Part shown: positions 1-9,213 of the stretch, piece after piece
Numbering within the stretch: the first letter of the stretch is position 1
How the letters are laid out: each line of letters opens with the position of its first letter
Assembly: GCA_020636225.1 (NCBI GenBank)
Contig: JACJYI010000002.1
Location: forward strand, 372,001 to 436,000
Length of the DNA: 64,000 nucleotides
Direction: 5' to 3'
Source of the DNA: Lewinellaceae bacterium
Lineage (GTDB): Bacteria > Bacteroidota > Bacteroidia > Chitinophagales > Saprospiraceae
Notes under the pieces: model-generated
What the model was told of the DNA's origin: nothing
What the model saw: only the letters and a program-made list of their open reading frames with translations
Databases searched by the model: none
Position numbers and translations under genes: made by a program

Positions 1-1
1 T

Positions 2-1012
<1,011 letters not shown>

Positions 1013-1027
1013 GGTGGATCATCCGGA

Positions 1028-1642
1028 TCAGAATGGAATGATCTGCCGGAGAAAGGCCATGAAGACCTGAGGGTAAAACAGCGATGTCAGGAGCAAGCCG
1101 GATACCGCTCCGTAGAAGTGAGCGTCGTGGTTGATCACGCCCCGGTTCTGTTTGCTGGCCCATGATGAATAGATCAGGTAACCCACGGCGGCGAGGATGC
1201 TGTAGATGGGGATAAGGCCATACAGGTACAATGGGCGCCAGGGAAAGAACAGGACATAGGCAAAGAGGATACCCGAGACGGCCCCTGATGCACCGACGCT
1301 GACATAACCTGGATCGTCCTGGTGCTTGAGATAACTGGGCATGCTGGATGCGACCAGGATGATCAGGTAGATCGTGAGATACCGGATGACGCCAGTCACC
1401 GGTCCGGAGATGGCGATAAACTGATCTTCAACCACCTGGCCGAATTGCCAGAGCACGAACATGTTGATGCCCAGGTGCAGCCAGTTGGCATGGACAAATC
1501 CGGATGTGATCCATCGGTCATACTGTTTCGAATGATCGACCAGCCAGGGGCGGTGTGCCAGGCGTTGAAAGAGTGATGCATTCGAGAAGCATATCCAGGA
1601 AATCAGGACATTGACAATGACCAGGATGATGGTGGCAGACAT
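1028..1642 (-). CDS. Rhomboid family intramembrane serine protease
   Basis: Polytopic inner-membrane protease of 204 residues that would cleave substrates within the bilayer. The catalytic serine lies in GASG (Ser119) and the partner histidine in NHDAHFYG (His175); HLGIN (residues 56-60) supplies the conserved N-terminal His/Asn of the oxyanion region. About six hydrophobic segments can be seen, matching the minimal bacterial rhomboid core with no extra cytoplasmic domain. It is convergent with gdhA, 15 bp away, and lies 24 bp downstream of rlmH on the same strand, so it may be the last gene of an SWIM-rlmH-rhomboid transcript. Substrates cannot be inferred. Confidence 0.92.
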   Translation of the reverse strand: MSATIILVIVNVLISWICFSNASLFQRLAHRPWLVDHSKQYDRWITSGFVHANWLHLGINMFVLWQFGQVVEDQFIAISGPVTGVIRYLTIYLIILVASSMPSYLKHQDDPGYVSVGASGAVSGILFAYVLFFPWRPLYLYGLIPIYSILAAVGYLIYSSWASKQNRGVINHDAHFYGAVSGLLLTSLFYPQVFMAFLRQIIPF

Positions 1643-1666
1643 AGGGCTACAGATTAGCGATTTCGG

Positions 1667-2125
1667 TTAGTCATGATGGTAGGGATGCCCGTTCAGGATG
1701 GTCATCCCGCGATACAATTGCTCCAGGAATACGATTCGTGCCAGTTGATGATTGAAGGTCATCGGAGACAGGGACAGGAGTCCGGCTGCCCGGTCCCGGA
1801 TATCCTGGGAAAACCCGTAGGCTCCGCCCAGAATGAAGATCAGGCGTTTGGGCGATCGTTGACGCCAGTTGTCCAGGTAGGTCGCAAAGCCTCTTGAATC
1901 CATCGACTTTCCGGCTTCATCCAGAAGGATGACCATGTCACCCGGTTGAAGTCGTTTCAGGATCTGTTCGGATTCGCGTTGCAGGGCGTCCGGTCCGGAA
2001 CCTCCTTCTTTGAGGAAATCGATCTGAACGGGAAGGATCGGCTTTAGCCGGTCTACATAGAAGTTGACGCCCTCCCGGATAAACCCGTTCCAGTGTTTTC
2101 CGGTAAACCAGCAACAGGTGGTCAT
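1667..2125 (-). CDS. rlmH: 23S rRNA (pseudouridine1915-N3)-methyltransferase
   Basis: SPOUT methyltransferase that methylates pseudouridine 1915 in helix 69 of 23S rRNA on the assembled ribosome. Length is 152 residues against about 155-160 for the family. Conserved pieces are LLDEAGK (67-73), the knot loop FILGGAYGFS (97-106) and the C-terminal block SPMTFNHQLAR...LEQLYRG...PYHHD. Its ATG overlaps the stop of the upstream SWIM gene in an ATGA quartet (2122-2125), which fixes the start and implies translational coupling. Confidence 0.96.
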   Translation of the reverse strand: MTTCCWFTGKHWNGFIREGVNFYVDRLKPILPVQIDFLKEGGSGPDALQRESEQILKRLQPGDMVILLDEAGKSMDSRGFATYLDNWRQRSPKRLIFILGGAYGFSQDIRDRAAGLLSLSPMTFNHQLARIVFLEQLYRGMTILNGHPYHHD

Positions 2126-3798
2126 AATCGTTCGGATTGGTGATTCTCCTGATCGAGAAACAGGTTTGATCGATGCGGATATCGTTCCTGCAGGGCTGCC
2201 AGGAGCCTCCTTTCGGCTGCGAGTTGGCCTTGTTGGATAAGGAATGCCCTGGTTTTCTGGATCAGTTGCTTGGCCTGGGGGCCGACATGTCGATCCAGGT
2301 AAGTGGTAAGAAATTGAATGACGAATGGGTCATACCGCGAGCCCAGATGGTTCAGCAGCTGGTCGCCAAACCGCTCCAACAGGCGAAATGAGCCACTCTG
2401 TATGATCTGCTGACCAAGCGGATCCCAGCCTTCCAGTTCCGCCCATAAAATGCAGCGAATAAGATGTTGTTCAAAGGTATGAGAAGCATCCAGTTGAGCC
2501 GTCAGCGAATGGAAGAGGGGCGTTATGGATTCGGAGGGCATGTATTCTCGAAGGAAATGGATATCCTCCTCGGACAGTGAAATGAGGATCAATTTTTGCG
2601 CCAGGAGGGGTAGGTCGTCTGTCCGATGCAGTTCCCAGGACAATTGGATCTGTAGCCGGAGCAGCTCGGCACTTTCCGGAAAGATGGCCTGTCCGGTGTT
2701 CAGGATCCGGCCACAACCTGTAAAATCTCCTGAATCGAGCAGTGTCCTGGCCAGTCGGGTGTAGAACAATGGCCCCAGGCGTGGCAGGTTCAGCCCGGCC
2801 ATCCAGTCTTCATCCCGTTCTTCCCTGGTCAGATTCTGGTAGTATACCAGAACCAGGGGTTCGGGATTGAAACGGGTGCGGGCGGATCGCTCGATCTCTG
2901 CTTTCATCAGCCGTGCAATGGCCGATCGGGCTTCCGGGAACCCGCTATACTGCTGAAGTAACAACAGTACCAGATGGACGGCATCTTCTTCACCGAGTTG
3001 TACCAGTTGGTGAAAGCATGTCATCAGGAAACGGAAACGCGGGGATTGCGGATGGAAGTCGGTTTGAAGGTCCTGATCCTGGAGCAATTGAAGGATACTG
3101 CGGATCATCTGTCTGCGCCATCGCTCCTGGTCGACGCGGGTCAGGAGGGAAGTCAGGTATTCCAGCAGCGCATATCCGGATTCAGACCTCGAATCCAACA
3201 GGAGCTGGGCCGCCTGCGCGAGGACCTGTCGAAACAGACGGTGTAGCTCATGCAATGCCTTTGGGGTGTTATCCAGTTGTCCATCCCCATCCTGGAACGT
3301 TGAAAACAGGCTGTCCAGATAATGAGACGGTTGACTGGCGTGCAGACGCATGAAGAATCTGGCCTTGATCGCCTGCGCAAACGTGGGATCCTCCTTTGCC
3401 CATTCCCTGACAAACTGGTGGAGGTCCGACTCGGGCACACGGTTGAGCATGGTGCGGATCTGCAACGCCGGCAAGGTTGCTTCCTTTTCTGCTTTGCGTC
3501 GGGCTTGTTGTTGTTGTCGAAAACCTCTCAGGACCAGCAATACGGCCACCAGGTGAGGGCAGGGGAGTTGTTTTCTTCCCCGGGAACATCCGCAATAGAA
3601 ATCGTGGACCCGATCCCCACGCATCATGACATCGATCTCGTAGGTGGTATCCAGCATGACCCTGGCTTGCCACAAACCCTTCTCCACCTCCTTCAACTGC
3701 TCCACCCGGCCTTCCTGGACGAATTGCTCAGCCGACAGGAAGGTCGTTTCGTGGATCTGACGTTCAAGTTGCTGGAGTTGGATTTTTACTTTTGCCAT
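2122..3798 (-). CDS. SWIM zinc-finger protein, function unknown
   Basis: A 558-residue cytoplasmic protein. An N-terminal SWIM finger with the CxC...CxH ligands (C69, C71, C80, H82; FYCGCSRGRKQLPCPH) is followed by a long helical region of roughly 450 residues rich in leucine, glutamine and arginine, which looks like helical repeats. SWIM fingers bind DNA or protein partners; the role here is unknown. The frame is open back to 3906, but I choose the ATG at 3798 (MAKVKIQ) because the longer version would run into the divergent sixA promoter region and is poorly ordered. It is translationally coupled to rlmH. Confidence 0.82.
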   Translation of the reverse strand: MAKVKIQLQQLERQIHETTFLSAEQFVQEGRVEQLKEVEKGLWQARVMLDTTYEIDVMMRGDRVHDFYCGCSRGRKQLPCPHLVAVLLVLRGFRQQQQARRKAEKEATLPALQIRTMLNRVPESDLHQFVREWAKEDPTFAQAIKARFFMRLHASQPSHYLDSLFSTFQDGDGQLDNTPKALHELHRLFRQVLAQAAQLLLDSRSESGYALLEYLTSLLTRVDQERWRRQMIRSILQLLQDQDLQTDFHPQSPRFRFLMTCFHQLVQLGEEDAVHLVLLLLQQYSGFPEARSAIARLMKAEIERSARTRFNPEPLVLVYYQNLTREERDEDWMAGLNLPRLGPLFYTRLARTLLDSGDFTGCGRILNTGQAIFPESAELLRLQIQLSWELHRTDDLPLLAQKLILISLSEEDIHFLREYMPSESITPLFHSLTAQLDASHTFEQHLIRCILWAELEGWDPLGQQIIQSGSFRLLERFGDQLLNHLGSRYDPFVIQFLTTYLDRHVGPQAKQLIQKTRAFLIQQGQLAAERRLLAALQERYPHRSNLFLDQENHQSERL

Positions 3799-3874
3799 GC
3801 AGAGGCCGGAATAAAACATCAAATTTACATCTTTGAAGATAGGGATGACGACTCCCTGAACAGAATGCTTGTTT

Positions 3875-4375
3875 ATGCGAGAATTGTTTTTGGTTCGACA
3901 TGCCAAGTCCAGCTGGGATTATCCGGATCTTCGAGATGAAGAGCGTCCGTTGGGTGCCAGGGGGAAAAGTGATGCGCCGTTCATGGCCCGTATCCTGTTG
4001 GAAAAGGGATTTGTTCCTGACAAACTGGTCAGCAGTACAGCTCGTCGTGCCCAGGATACGGCCAGTCATTTTGCACGGGTCTATCAGATCGACCCTCGTG
4101 ATGTTGCCCTGGTGGCCAGGGTCTATGAGGCCATGCCCGACGATCTCATGGAGGTTGTCCACGGGTTGTCGGACGAATGGGGTACGGTCTTTCTTTTTGG
4201 GCACAATCCGGGATTTACTGTTTTCGCCAACCGGTTTGCCGAGGGGTTCCGATTTGACAATGTACCGACATGTGGCATCGTGCGGATCCTTTCAGAGGCT
4301 TCTTCCTGGCAGGATGTCACACCCGGTCAGGCCCGGGTGGACAGCTGGTATTTTCCCAAAGAATACCGCATATGA
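3875..4375 (+). CDS. sixA: SixA-like histidine phosphatase
   Basis: Member of the histidine phosphatase superfamily, small SixA branch (166 residues), proposed to remove phosphate from phosphohistidine proteins. The signature LVRHAKSSW holds the phosphorylated histidine (His9), STARRAQDT supplies the second arginine, and FGHNPG the late catalytic histidine. The frame is open from a TTG at 3869; the ATG at 3875 (MRELFLVRHAK) gives the usual family N-terminus. It starts divergently from the SWIM gene, and its TGA overlaps the ATG of the following lipoprotein gene. The actual phosphoprotein partner is unknown. Confidence 0.9.
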   Translation: MRELFLVRHAKSSWDYPDLRDEERPLGARGKSDAPFMARILLEKGFVPDKLVSSTARRAQDTASHFARVYQIDPRDVALVARVYEAMPDDLMEVVHGLSDEWGTVFLFGHNPGFTVFANRFAEGFRFDNVPTCGIVRILSEASSWQDVTPGQARVDSWYFPKEYRI

Positions 4376-4701
4376 TTCACCTCCGATGGGCGATTCTCCT
4401 CTTGTGGATCGGATGTCATCATCCGGCAGAGGATCTGGCCGTTCCGAAGGACAAGCTGGTTCCTGTGCTGGTCGATATCCATGTAGCCAGGGCTGCAGTG
4501 CAGAATGCCTCACCGGGGGTCCGGGATTCACTTTATGAGGACTACTTCAAACGAATCTGTGCCATTCATCAGTTGGATATGGATTCGGTTCGACATGATC
4601 TTGACATACTGACCCGTGATCCGGACAGGATGGAAGGCTATTACATGGAAGTAGTGGAGGTGCTGGATTCGCTGTCGGTTCGGGGACGACATGAGGATTA
4701 A
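4372..4701 (+). CDS. DUF4296-type lipoprotein
   Basis: Small predicted lipoprotein, 109 residues. It has a short hydrophobic signal with a lipobox ending at Cys15 (LLLWIGC), then a conserved-looking domain starting PKDKLVPVLVDIHVARA, the pattern of DUF4296, a Bacteroidota-restricted family of unknown function. I place the start at the ATG overlapping the sixA stop (ATGA at 4372-4375), because the signal peptide begins exactly there; a longer frame to 4270 is only sixA read out of frame. Mature protein is expected at the periplasmic face of the inner or outer membrane. Confidence 0.8.
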   Translation: MIHLRWAILLLWIGCHHPAEDLAVPKDKLVPVLVDIHVARAAVQNASPGVRDSLYEDYFKRICAIHQLDMDSVRHDLDILTRDPDRMEGYYMEVVEVLDSLSVRGRHED

Positions 4702-4725
4702 CCTTAATTTAAACCTTCATTGCGG

Positions 4726-4753
4726 TTTGCGGCAATGTGCCAGCTTAACTTTG
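4726..4753 (+). promoter_or_regulatory. Promoter for the two-component operon
   Basis: TTTG (4726-4729), 16 bp, then TAACTTTG (4746-4753), a match to the Bacteroidota -7 consensus TAnnTTTG with a slightly short spacer. It lies 30 bp before the response regulator ATG. Confidence 0.5.
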
Positions 4754-4783
4754 GGTTTCTTTTGACCAACTAGTTCGCTCCTT

Positions 4784-5461
4784 ATGCCTGAACGGATATT
4801 GATTGTCGATGACGAACCGGATATTCTGGAATTCATCGCCTACAATTTGAAGCGAGAGGGATACGAAGTGTTTACAGCCTCAGACGGAGGCCAGGCATTG
4901 CAGGTCGCCCGGGAGTGTTCCCCCAACCTGATCCTGCTGGACATCATGATGCCCGTCCATGATGGTGTTGAAGTCTGCCGCCAGTTGAGAGCGATGCCTG
5001 AATTTCAAAAGACCATCATTGCTTTCCTGACCGCCAGGGAAGAGGACTATACGCAGATTGCCGCTCTGGATAGCGGTGGGGACGACTTCATCAACAAGCC
5101 GATCCGGCCGAAAGTGCTGCTCAGCCGGATCAAAGCGTTGCTTCGACGCAAGACTGAAGAAAAAGAAGACACGGATCAGACTGCATTGGGTGATGACCTG
5201 GTGATTGACCGCATGAGCTATCAGGTCTATCTGCAAGGGGTAGCTATCGACCTGCCCAGGAAGGAGTTCGAACTGCTTCAGTTCCTGGCCAGCAAACCGG
5301 GCAGAGTCTTTAAGCGGGATGAGATCTACCGCCATGTCTGGGGCCCTGATGTGATCGTAGGCAACAGGACGATCGATGTTCACATTCGAAAGATCAGAGA
5401 AAAGATCGGATCGCAGTATATTAAGACCGTCAAAGGGATTGGCTATCGATTCGACTTTTAA
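4784..5461 (+). CDS. OmpR/PhoB-family response regulator
   Basis: DNA-binding response regulator, 225 residues. The receiver domain (1-120) has acidic pocket D9/D10, phosphoacceptor Asp53 (LLDIMMP), Thr83 and Lys105 (NKPIRP). The C-terminal winged helix (about 130-225) shows LPRKEFELLQFLASKPGRVF and the TIDVHIRKIREKIG recognition helix region, typical of PhoB. Its TAA shares one base with the kinase ATG at 5461, so the pair is co-translated. PhoB-like function (phosphate control) is the nearest resemblance but no phosphate genes are adjacent, so I leave the stimulus open. Confidence 0.95.
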   Translation: MPERILIVDDEPDILEFIAYNLKREGYEVFTASDGGQALQVARECSPNLILLDIMMPVHDGVEVCRQLRAMPEFQKTIIAFLTAREEDYTQIAALDSGGDDFINKPIRPKVLLSRIKALLRRKTEEKEDTDQTALGDDLVIDRMSYQVYLQGVAIDLPRKEFELLQFLASKPGRVFKRDEIYRHVWGPDVIVGNRTIDVHIRKIREKIGSQYIKTVKGIGYRFDF

Positions 5462-6510
5462 TGATCAACAAGAATCTCTCTTCATTTCAGATCGCGCTGG
5501 TAGGTGCGGGATTGGCTGGTCTGGGTACGTTACTGCCCATGGTCGTGATGGTCTCAACGGGTGCCGAGACTCCTGTTTGGGCGTGGTTCTTCCTTCCTGT
5601 GCTGGTATCCTACGGAGTTTTTGTGGTGACCCGGCGCCTCATCGACTTTTTCATCTATCGTCGGATCAAGGTCCTGTACAAGTATATCCATGAGGTCAAA
5701 TCTGATCCCGATTCAAAGAAGGACCAGATCGTGACCAATGAGACATTGGAAAATGCGGAGAAGAATGTGATTGCATGGGCAGAACAGAAAGAGAAGGAAG
5801 TGAACACCCTGAGATCCCTGGAGACCTATCGTCGGCAGTTCCTTGGAAACATCAGCCATGAATTGAAAACGCCGATCTTCAATATCCAGGGTTATCTCCA
5901 TACCCTCCTGGAAGGCGGCTTGACGGATAACAGTATCAATATCAAATTCCTCGATCGCGCGGCAAAGAACGTGGAACGCCTGGAGACCATCGTTTCCGAC
6001 CTGGAGACCATAGCGCAATTGGAATCCGAACAGATGGTGCTGGAAGTAGAACCATTTGAGATAAAGGCGCTGGTCAGGGAGGTCTTCGAGGATCATGAGC
6101 AGCTGGCCTTCAACCGGAGGATCAGGATGATGTTCAAATCAGGTGCCGAGAATGAGTTCATGATCCTGGCCGACCGGGACAGGATCCGGCAGGTGCTCAA
6201 TAATCTGATTACCAATTCCCTCAAATACGGCAAGGAAGGAGGGACGACCAAAGTGTCCTTCTACGATATGGATGACCGGATCCTGGTGGAAGTGGGAGAT
6301 GACGGGATCGGCATTGACGAAAAACATCTGAAACACGTCTTTGATCGTTTCTATCGGGTTGATGTCAGTCGTTCCCGGGAGCTTGGTGGATCCGGATTGG
6401 GGTTGTCGATTGTCAAGCATATCCTGGAAGCCCATAAACAGTCGATCACAGTGCGGAGCACCGTCGGATTGGGGACGACCTTCAGCTTTACCATGCAGAA
6501 GGTGAAGTAA
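5461..6510 (+). CDS. Membrane sensor histidine kinase (PhoR-like)
   Basis: Partner kinase of the preceding regulator, 349 residues. Two hydrophobic segments near residues 9-31 and 40-57 leave almost no periplasmic loop, so sensing is probably in the membrane or through a partner. HisKA phosphoacceptor is His133 in ISHELKTPIFNIQGYL; the ATPase domain has the N box (VLNNLITNSLKYG), G1 (VGDDGIGID), F box (FDRFYRVD) and G2 (GGSGLGLSIVK). All catalytic motifs are intact. This layout, short loop then HisKA, is common for PhoR-type kinases in Bacteroidota. Confidence 0.95.
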   Translation: MINKNLSSFQIALVGAGLAGLGTLLPMVVMVSTGAETPVWAWFFLPVLVSYGVFVVTRRLIDFFIYRRIKVLYKYIHEVKSDPDSKKDQIVTNETLENAEKNVIAWAEQKEKEVNTLRSLETYRRQFLGNISHELKTPIFNIQGYLHTLLEGGLTDNSINIKFLDRAAKNVERLETIVSDLETIAQLESEQMVLEVEPFEIKALVREVFEDHEQLAFNRRIRMMFKSGAENEFMILADRDRIRQVLNNLITNSLKYGKEGGTTKVSFYDMDDRILVEVGDDGIGIDEKHLKHVFDRFYRVDVSRSRELGGSGLGLSIVKHILEAHKQSITVRSTVGLGTTFSFTMQKVK

Positions 6511-6554
6511 GCCCGCCGGATTTCCTCATCTTTGCGGCCGTTTAAGCCCAGACT

Positions 6555-8477
6555 ATGTTGTTAGTATCCGACCTTTCCCTTCATTTTGGTGATCGTACCC
6601 TCTTCAATCATTTATCGTTCTCCATCCAGGCCGGTGAAAAGGTTGCCTTGATCGGTCGGAATGGTACGGGGAAAACAACGCTTTTCCGGGTGCTGGCGGG
6701 TGAGATCCAGCCGGACAGCGGGAGGCGTGAAGTACCTGCCGATTGGCGGATCGGCTATCTGAGCCAGGATATCCGCCCGGTTCGTCAGGAAGAGGTTTGG
6801 GACGTGGCCATGTCTGCTTTTGAGGAAGCAAGATCGCTGGACGCCAAGATGAGAGAGATCGAGGAAAAGCTGACGGCCAATGTTCTCGATGGTGATGAAC
6901 TGGAGAGAGCGCTCATCGATCTTGAAGATGGACACCATCGATTGCACCTGATGGGATGGGAACAGGCTGAAGGCGAGGCAGCAAAGGTGCTCAAGGGATT
7001 GGGGTTCCTCGAGTCGGATTTTCATAAGCCCCTGTCCACATTCAGTGGTGGATGGCAGGTCCGCGTATGGCTGGCCAAGTTGCTGCTGGAACGGCCCCAG
7101 TTTCTGATGCTGGACGAACCGACCAACCATTTGGATATTGAAGCCATCCTCTGGCTGGAGCAGTTCCTGGCCAGGTCGGAGATGGCCCTGCTGCTGGTCA
7201 GTCACGATCGGCGCTTTCTGGAGGCTTGTTCCGACCGGATCATGGAGTTGCATCACGGGGAATTGGATGACTACCACATGAGCTATTCCCGATACTTGAA
7301 CGAACGGGCCCTTCGGTTGCAACAGCGACAGGAAGCTGCTGAGTCCCAGCAGCGAAAGATGCAGCAGATGCAGGCGACCATCGACCGCTTCAAGGCCAAG
7401 GCGACCAAGGCCAGTATGGCCAAGTCAATGGAAAAGCAACTGGCCAAGATGGAGCCCATTGAGATGCCGGGAGCCGGTGACAGGGCCATGAATCTGCGAT
7501 TTGCCGCACCGCCTCGTTCCGGCCAGGTGGTCTTTGAGGGAAAAGGGCTGAAGAAGGTATATGGCGAGAAGACGGTTTTTTCGGGAATAGATCTCAAGAT
7601 CGACCGAGGGGATCGGGTTGCCTTTATTGGTCAGAACGGACAAGGCAAGACAACCCTGGCCCGGATGATCATCCAGGAGTTGAAACCCGATGCCGGTACC
7701 ATCGCCGAGGCACATCAGGTCCATATCGGTTTCTATGCCCAGGACCAGTCTGAGCGATTGGATGCGAAAAAGACCGTCCTGGAATCACTGGAGGAACAGG
7801 CTAATCCGGAAATGCGTCCGCAGGTTCGGAAGATCTTGGGCACGTTCCTGTTCTCAGGCGAGGATGTCGAAAAAAAGGTATCCGTGCTGTCCGGAGGTGA
7901 GCGGGCCCGACTGGCGCTGGCCGAGCTCATGCTGGCTCCGATCAATCTGCTCGTCCTGGACGAACCGACCAACCACCTGGACATGGCCGCGAAGGAAGTA
8001 CTCAAGAAAGCCTTGCTGGCCTATGAAGGGACGTTGCTGGTCGTTTCGCACGACAGGGACTTCCTCTCCGGACTCTGTGACAAGATCTATTACTTTCGGG
8101 ATGGGGGGGTCAAGCCGTTCCTGGGCGATATTGACGACTTCCTGCGCCAGCAGTCGGTGACGGACGAACGGATGCTGGCCCAGCGGTCGACGGCACGACC
8201 GGATCAGAAAAGTGATGCCAACCTGCTGCCCCAATCACCCGAGTGGCAGGAAGCCAGGAAAAAGGCCAAAAAAGACCTGCAACGTTGGGAGCGGGAAGTG
8301 GAACACCTCGAAAAGGCCATCGCTGCCCTGGAGGCGGTCATGGCCGAGCCGGGATTTTTCGATCGACCGGAATCAGCGGCCAGATCAGCCGAACACGAAT
8401 CCCTGCGCCAGTCGCTGGCAACAGCCGAAGCGGAATGGGAACGTTGCGTGGAGCGGATGACTGATTTTCCCGAGTAA
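6555..8477 (+). CDS. ABC-F family ATPase
   Basis: Soluble twin-cassette ATPase of 640 residues without membrane segments; ABC-F proteins act on ribosomes. First cassette: Walker A GRNGTGKTT, signature FSGGWQVRVWLAKLL, Walker B MLDEPTNHLD. A helical linker rich in Gln, Lys and Met (about 240-300) follows. Second cassette: GQNGQGKTT, LSGGERARLALAEL, VLDEPTNHLD. A charged coiled-coil tail (about 555-640) resembles Uup/YdiF-type members. Both sites have the catalytic glutamate position as E in DEPTNH. It may be a housekeeping translation factor or a resistance-type protein; sequence alone does not tell. Confidence 0.94.
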   Translation: MLLVSDLSLHFGDRTLFNHLSFSIQAGEKVALIGRNGTGKTTLFRVLAGEIQPDSGRREVPADWRIGYLSQDIRPVRQEEVWDVAMSAFEEARSLDAKMREIEEKLTANVLDGDELERALIDLEDGHHRLHLMGWEQAEGEAAKVLKGLGFLESDFHKPLSTFSGGWQVRVWLAKLLLERPQFLMLDEPTNHLDIEAILWLEQFLARSEMALLLVSHDRRFLEACSDRIMELHHGELDDYHMSYSRYLNERALRLQQRQEAAESQQRKMQQMQATIDRFKAKATKASMAKSMEKQLAKMEPIEMPGAGDRAMNLRFAAPPRSGQVVFEGKGLKKVYGEKTVFSGIDLKIDRGDRVAFIGQNGQGKTTLARMIIQELKPDAGTIAEAHQVHIGFYAQDQSERLDAKKTVLESLEEQANPEMRPQVRKILGTFLFSGEDVEKKVSVLSGGERARLALAELMLAPINLLVLDEPTNHLDMAAKEVLKKALLAYEGTLLVVSHDRDFLSGLCDKIYYFRDGGVKPFLGDIDDFLRQQSVTDERMLAQRSTARPDQKSDANLLPQSPEWQEARKKAKKDLQRWEREVEHLEKAIAALEAVMAEPGFFDRPESAARSAEHESLRQSLATAEAEWERCVERMTDFPE

Positions 8478-8484
8478 AGGGGGG

Positions 8485-9213
8485 CTATCCCCATTTCTGC
8501 AATTGATTGATCACAGCCCGAAGATCCTTGGGCAAGGGTGCCTCGACAACAACGGGATCACCGGTTCTTGGATGCGCGAAAGAGATCTTCCAGGCGTGAA
8601 GGCTCAGCCGGTCAATGAGGGGTTGTTCTGAAGTTTGTCGGTTATCCCGATAGTTGTGCTTGAACGATGACAGGTAAACCCCTTCATCACTGCCATACAG
8701 CGGATCTACCGCCAACGGATGGCCGATGAATGCGCAATGGACACGGATCTGATGGGTGCGTCCGGTGTCGATGGTGACCTCCAGCCAGGAGTAATGGCGG
8801 AATCGTTCCAGTACCCGATAGGAGGAACGAGATGGCTTCCCCCCCTTCCAGATCCGCATGCGACCATCCTCTGACGGGTGTGCGGCGATCGGCTGGTCAA
8901 TGACACCCTCATCGGACGCGACCACTCCCTTGACCAGGGCCAGATAGGTCTTGGTCAGCGTTCGTTGGTCAAATTGACGGGAAAGCTGAGCGTGGGCTTC
9001 CGGATTCCGGGTAAAGACGATCACTCCTGAGGTATCCTTATCTAACCGATGGTTGACCATGATCCCCGGGTCCTTTTCCTTCAATGCCTGGATCAGGCTG
9101 GGCTTGTCAGCGGCATAGCGATCGGGAAGGGTCAGTAGTCGGGGTGGTTTGTTCACCACCAGGAGGTCATCATCCTGGAAGAGGACCTGTATGTCTTTGA
9201 GCAGTCGATTCAC
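8485..9213 (-). CDS. RluA-family pseudouridine synthase
   Basis: Isomerises uridine to pseudouridine in rRNA or tRNA. The catalytic motif HRLDKDTSG has the nucleophilic aspartate Asp58; YLALVKGVV, RTHQIRVH and HPLAVDPLYG are the other conserved blocks. There is no N-terminal S4 domain. I choose the GTG at 9213: it overlaps the stop of the upstream fusion gene (GTGA, 9210-9213) and begins just before the family core, giving 242 residues. The frame is open back to 9483, but that part is the glycosyltransferase read in another frame. Which RNA site it modifies is not clear. Confidence 0.93.
   Translation of the reverse strand: MNRLLKDIQVLFQDDDLLVVNKPPRLLTLPDRYAADKPSLIQALKEKDPGIMVNHRLDKDTSGVIVFTRNPEAHAQLSRQFDQRTLTKTYLALVKGVVASDEGVIDQPIAAHPSEDGRMRIWKGGKPSRSSYRVLERFRHYSWLEVTIDTGRTHQIRVHCAFIGHPLAVDPLYGSDEGVYLSSFKHNYRDNRQTSEQPLIDRLSLHAWKISFAHPRTGDPVVVEAPLPKDLRAVINQLQKWG

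Noticed and set aside
3322..3939. 205-residue plus-strand frame opposite the SWIM gene
   Set aside because: Shadow of a real gene; low-complexity composition and no start context.
6612..7322. 236-residue minus-strand frame opposite the ABC-F gene
   Set aside because: Antisense shadow across the first ATPase cassette.
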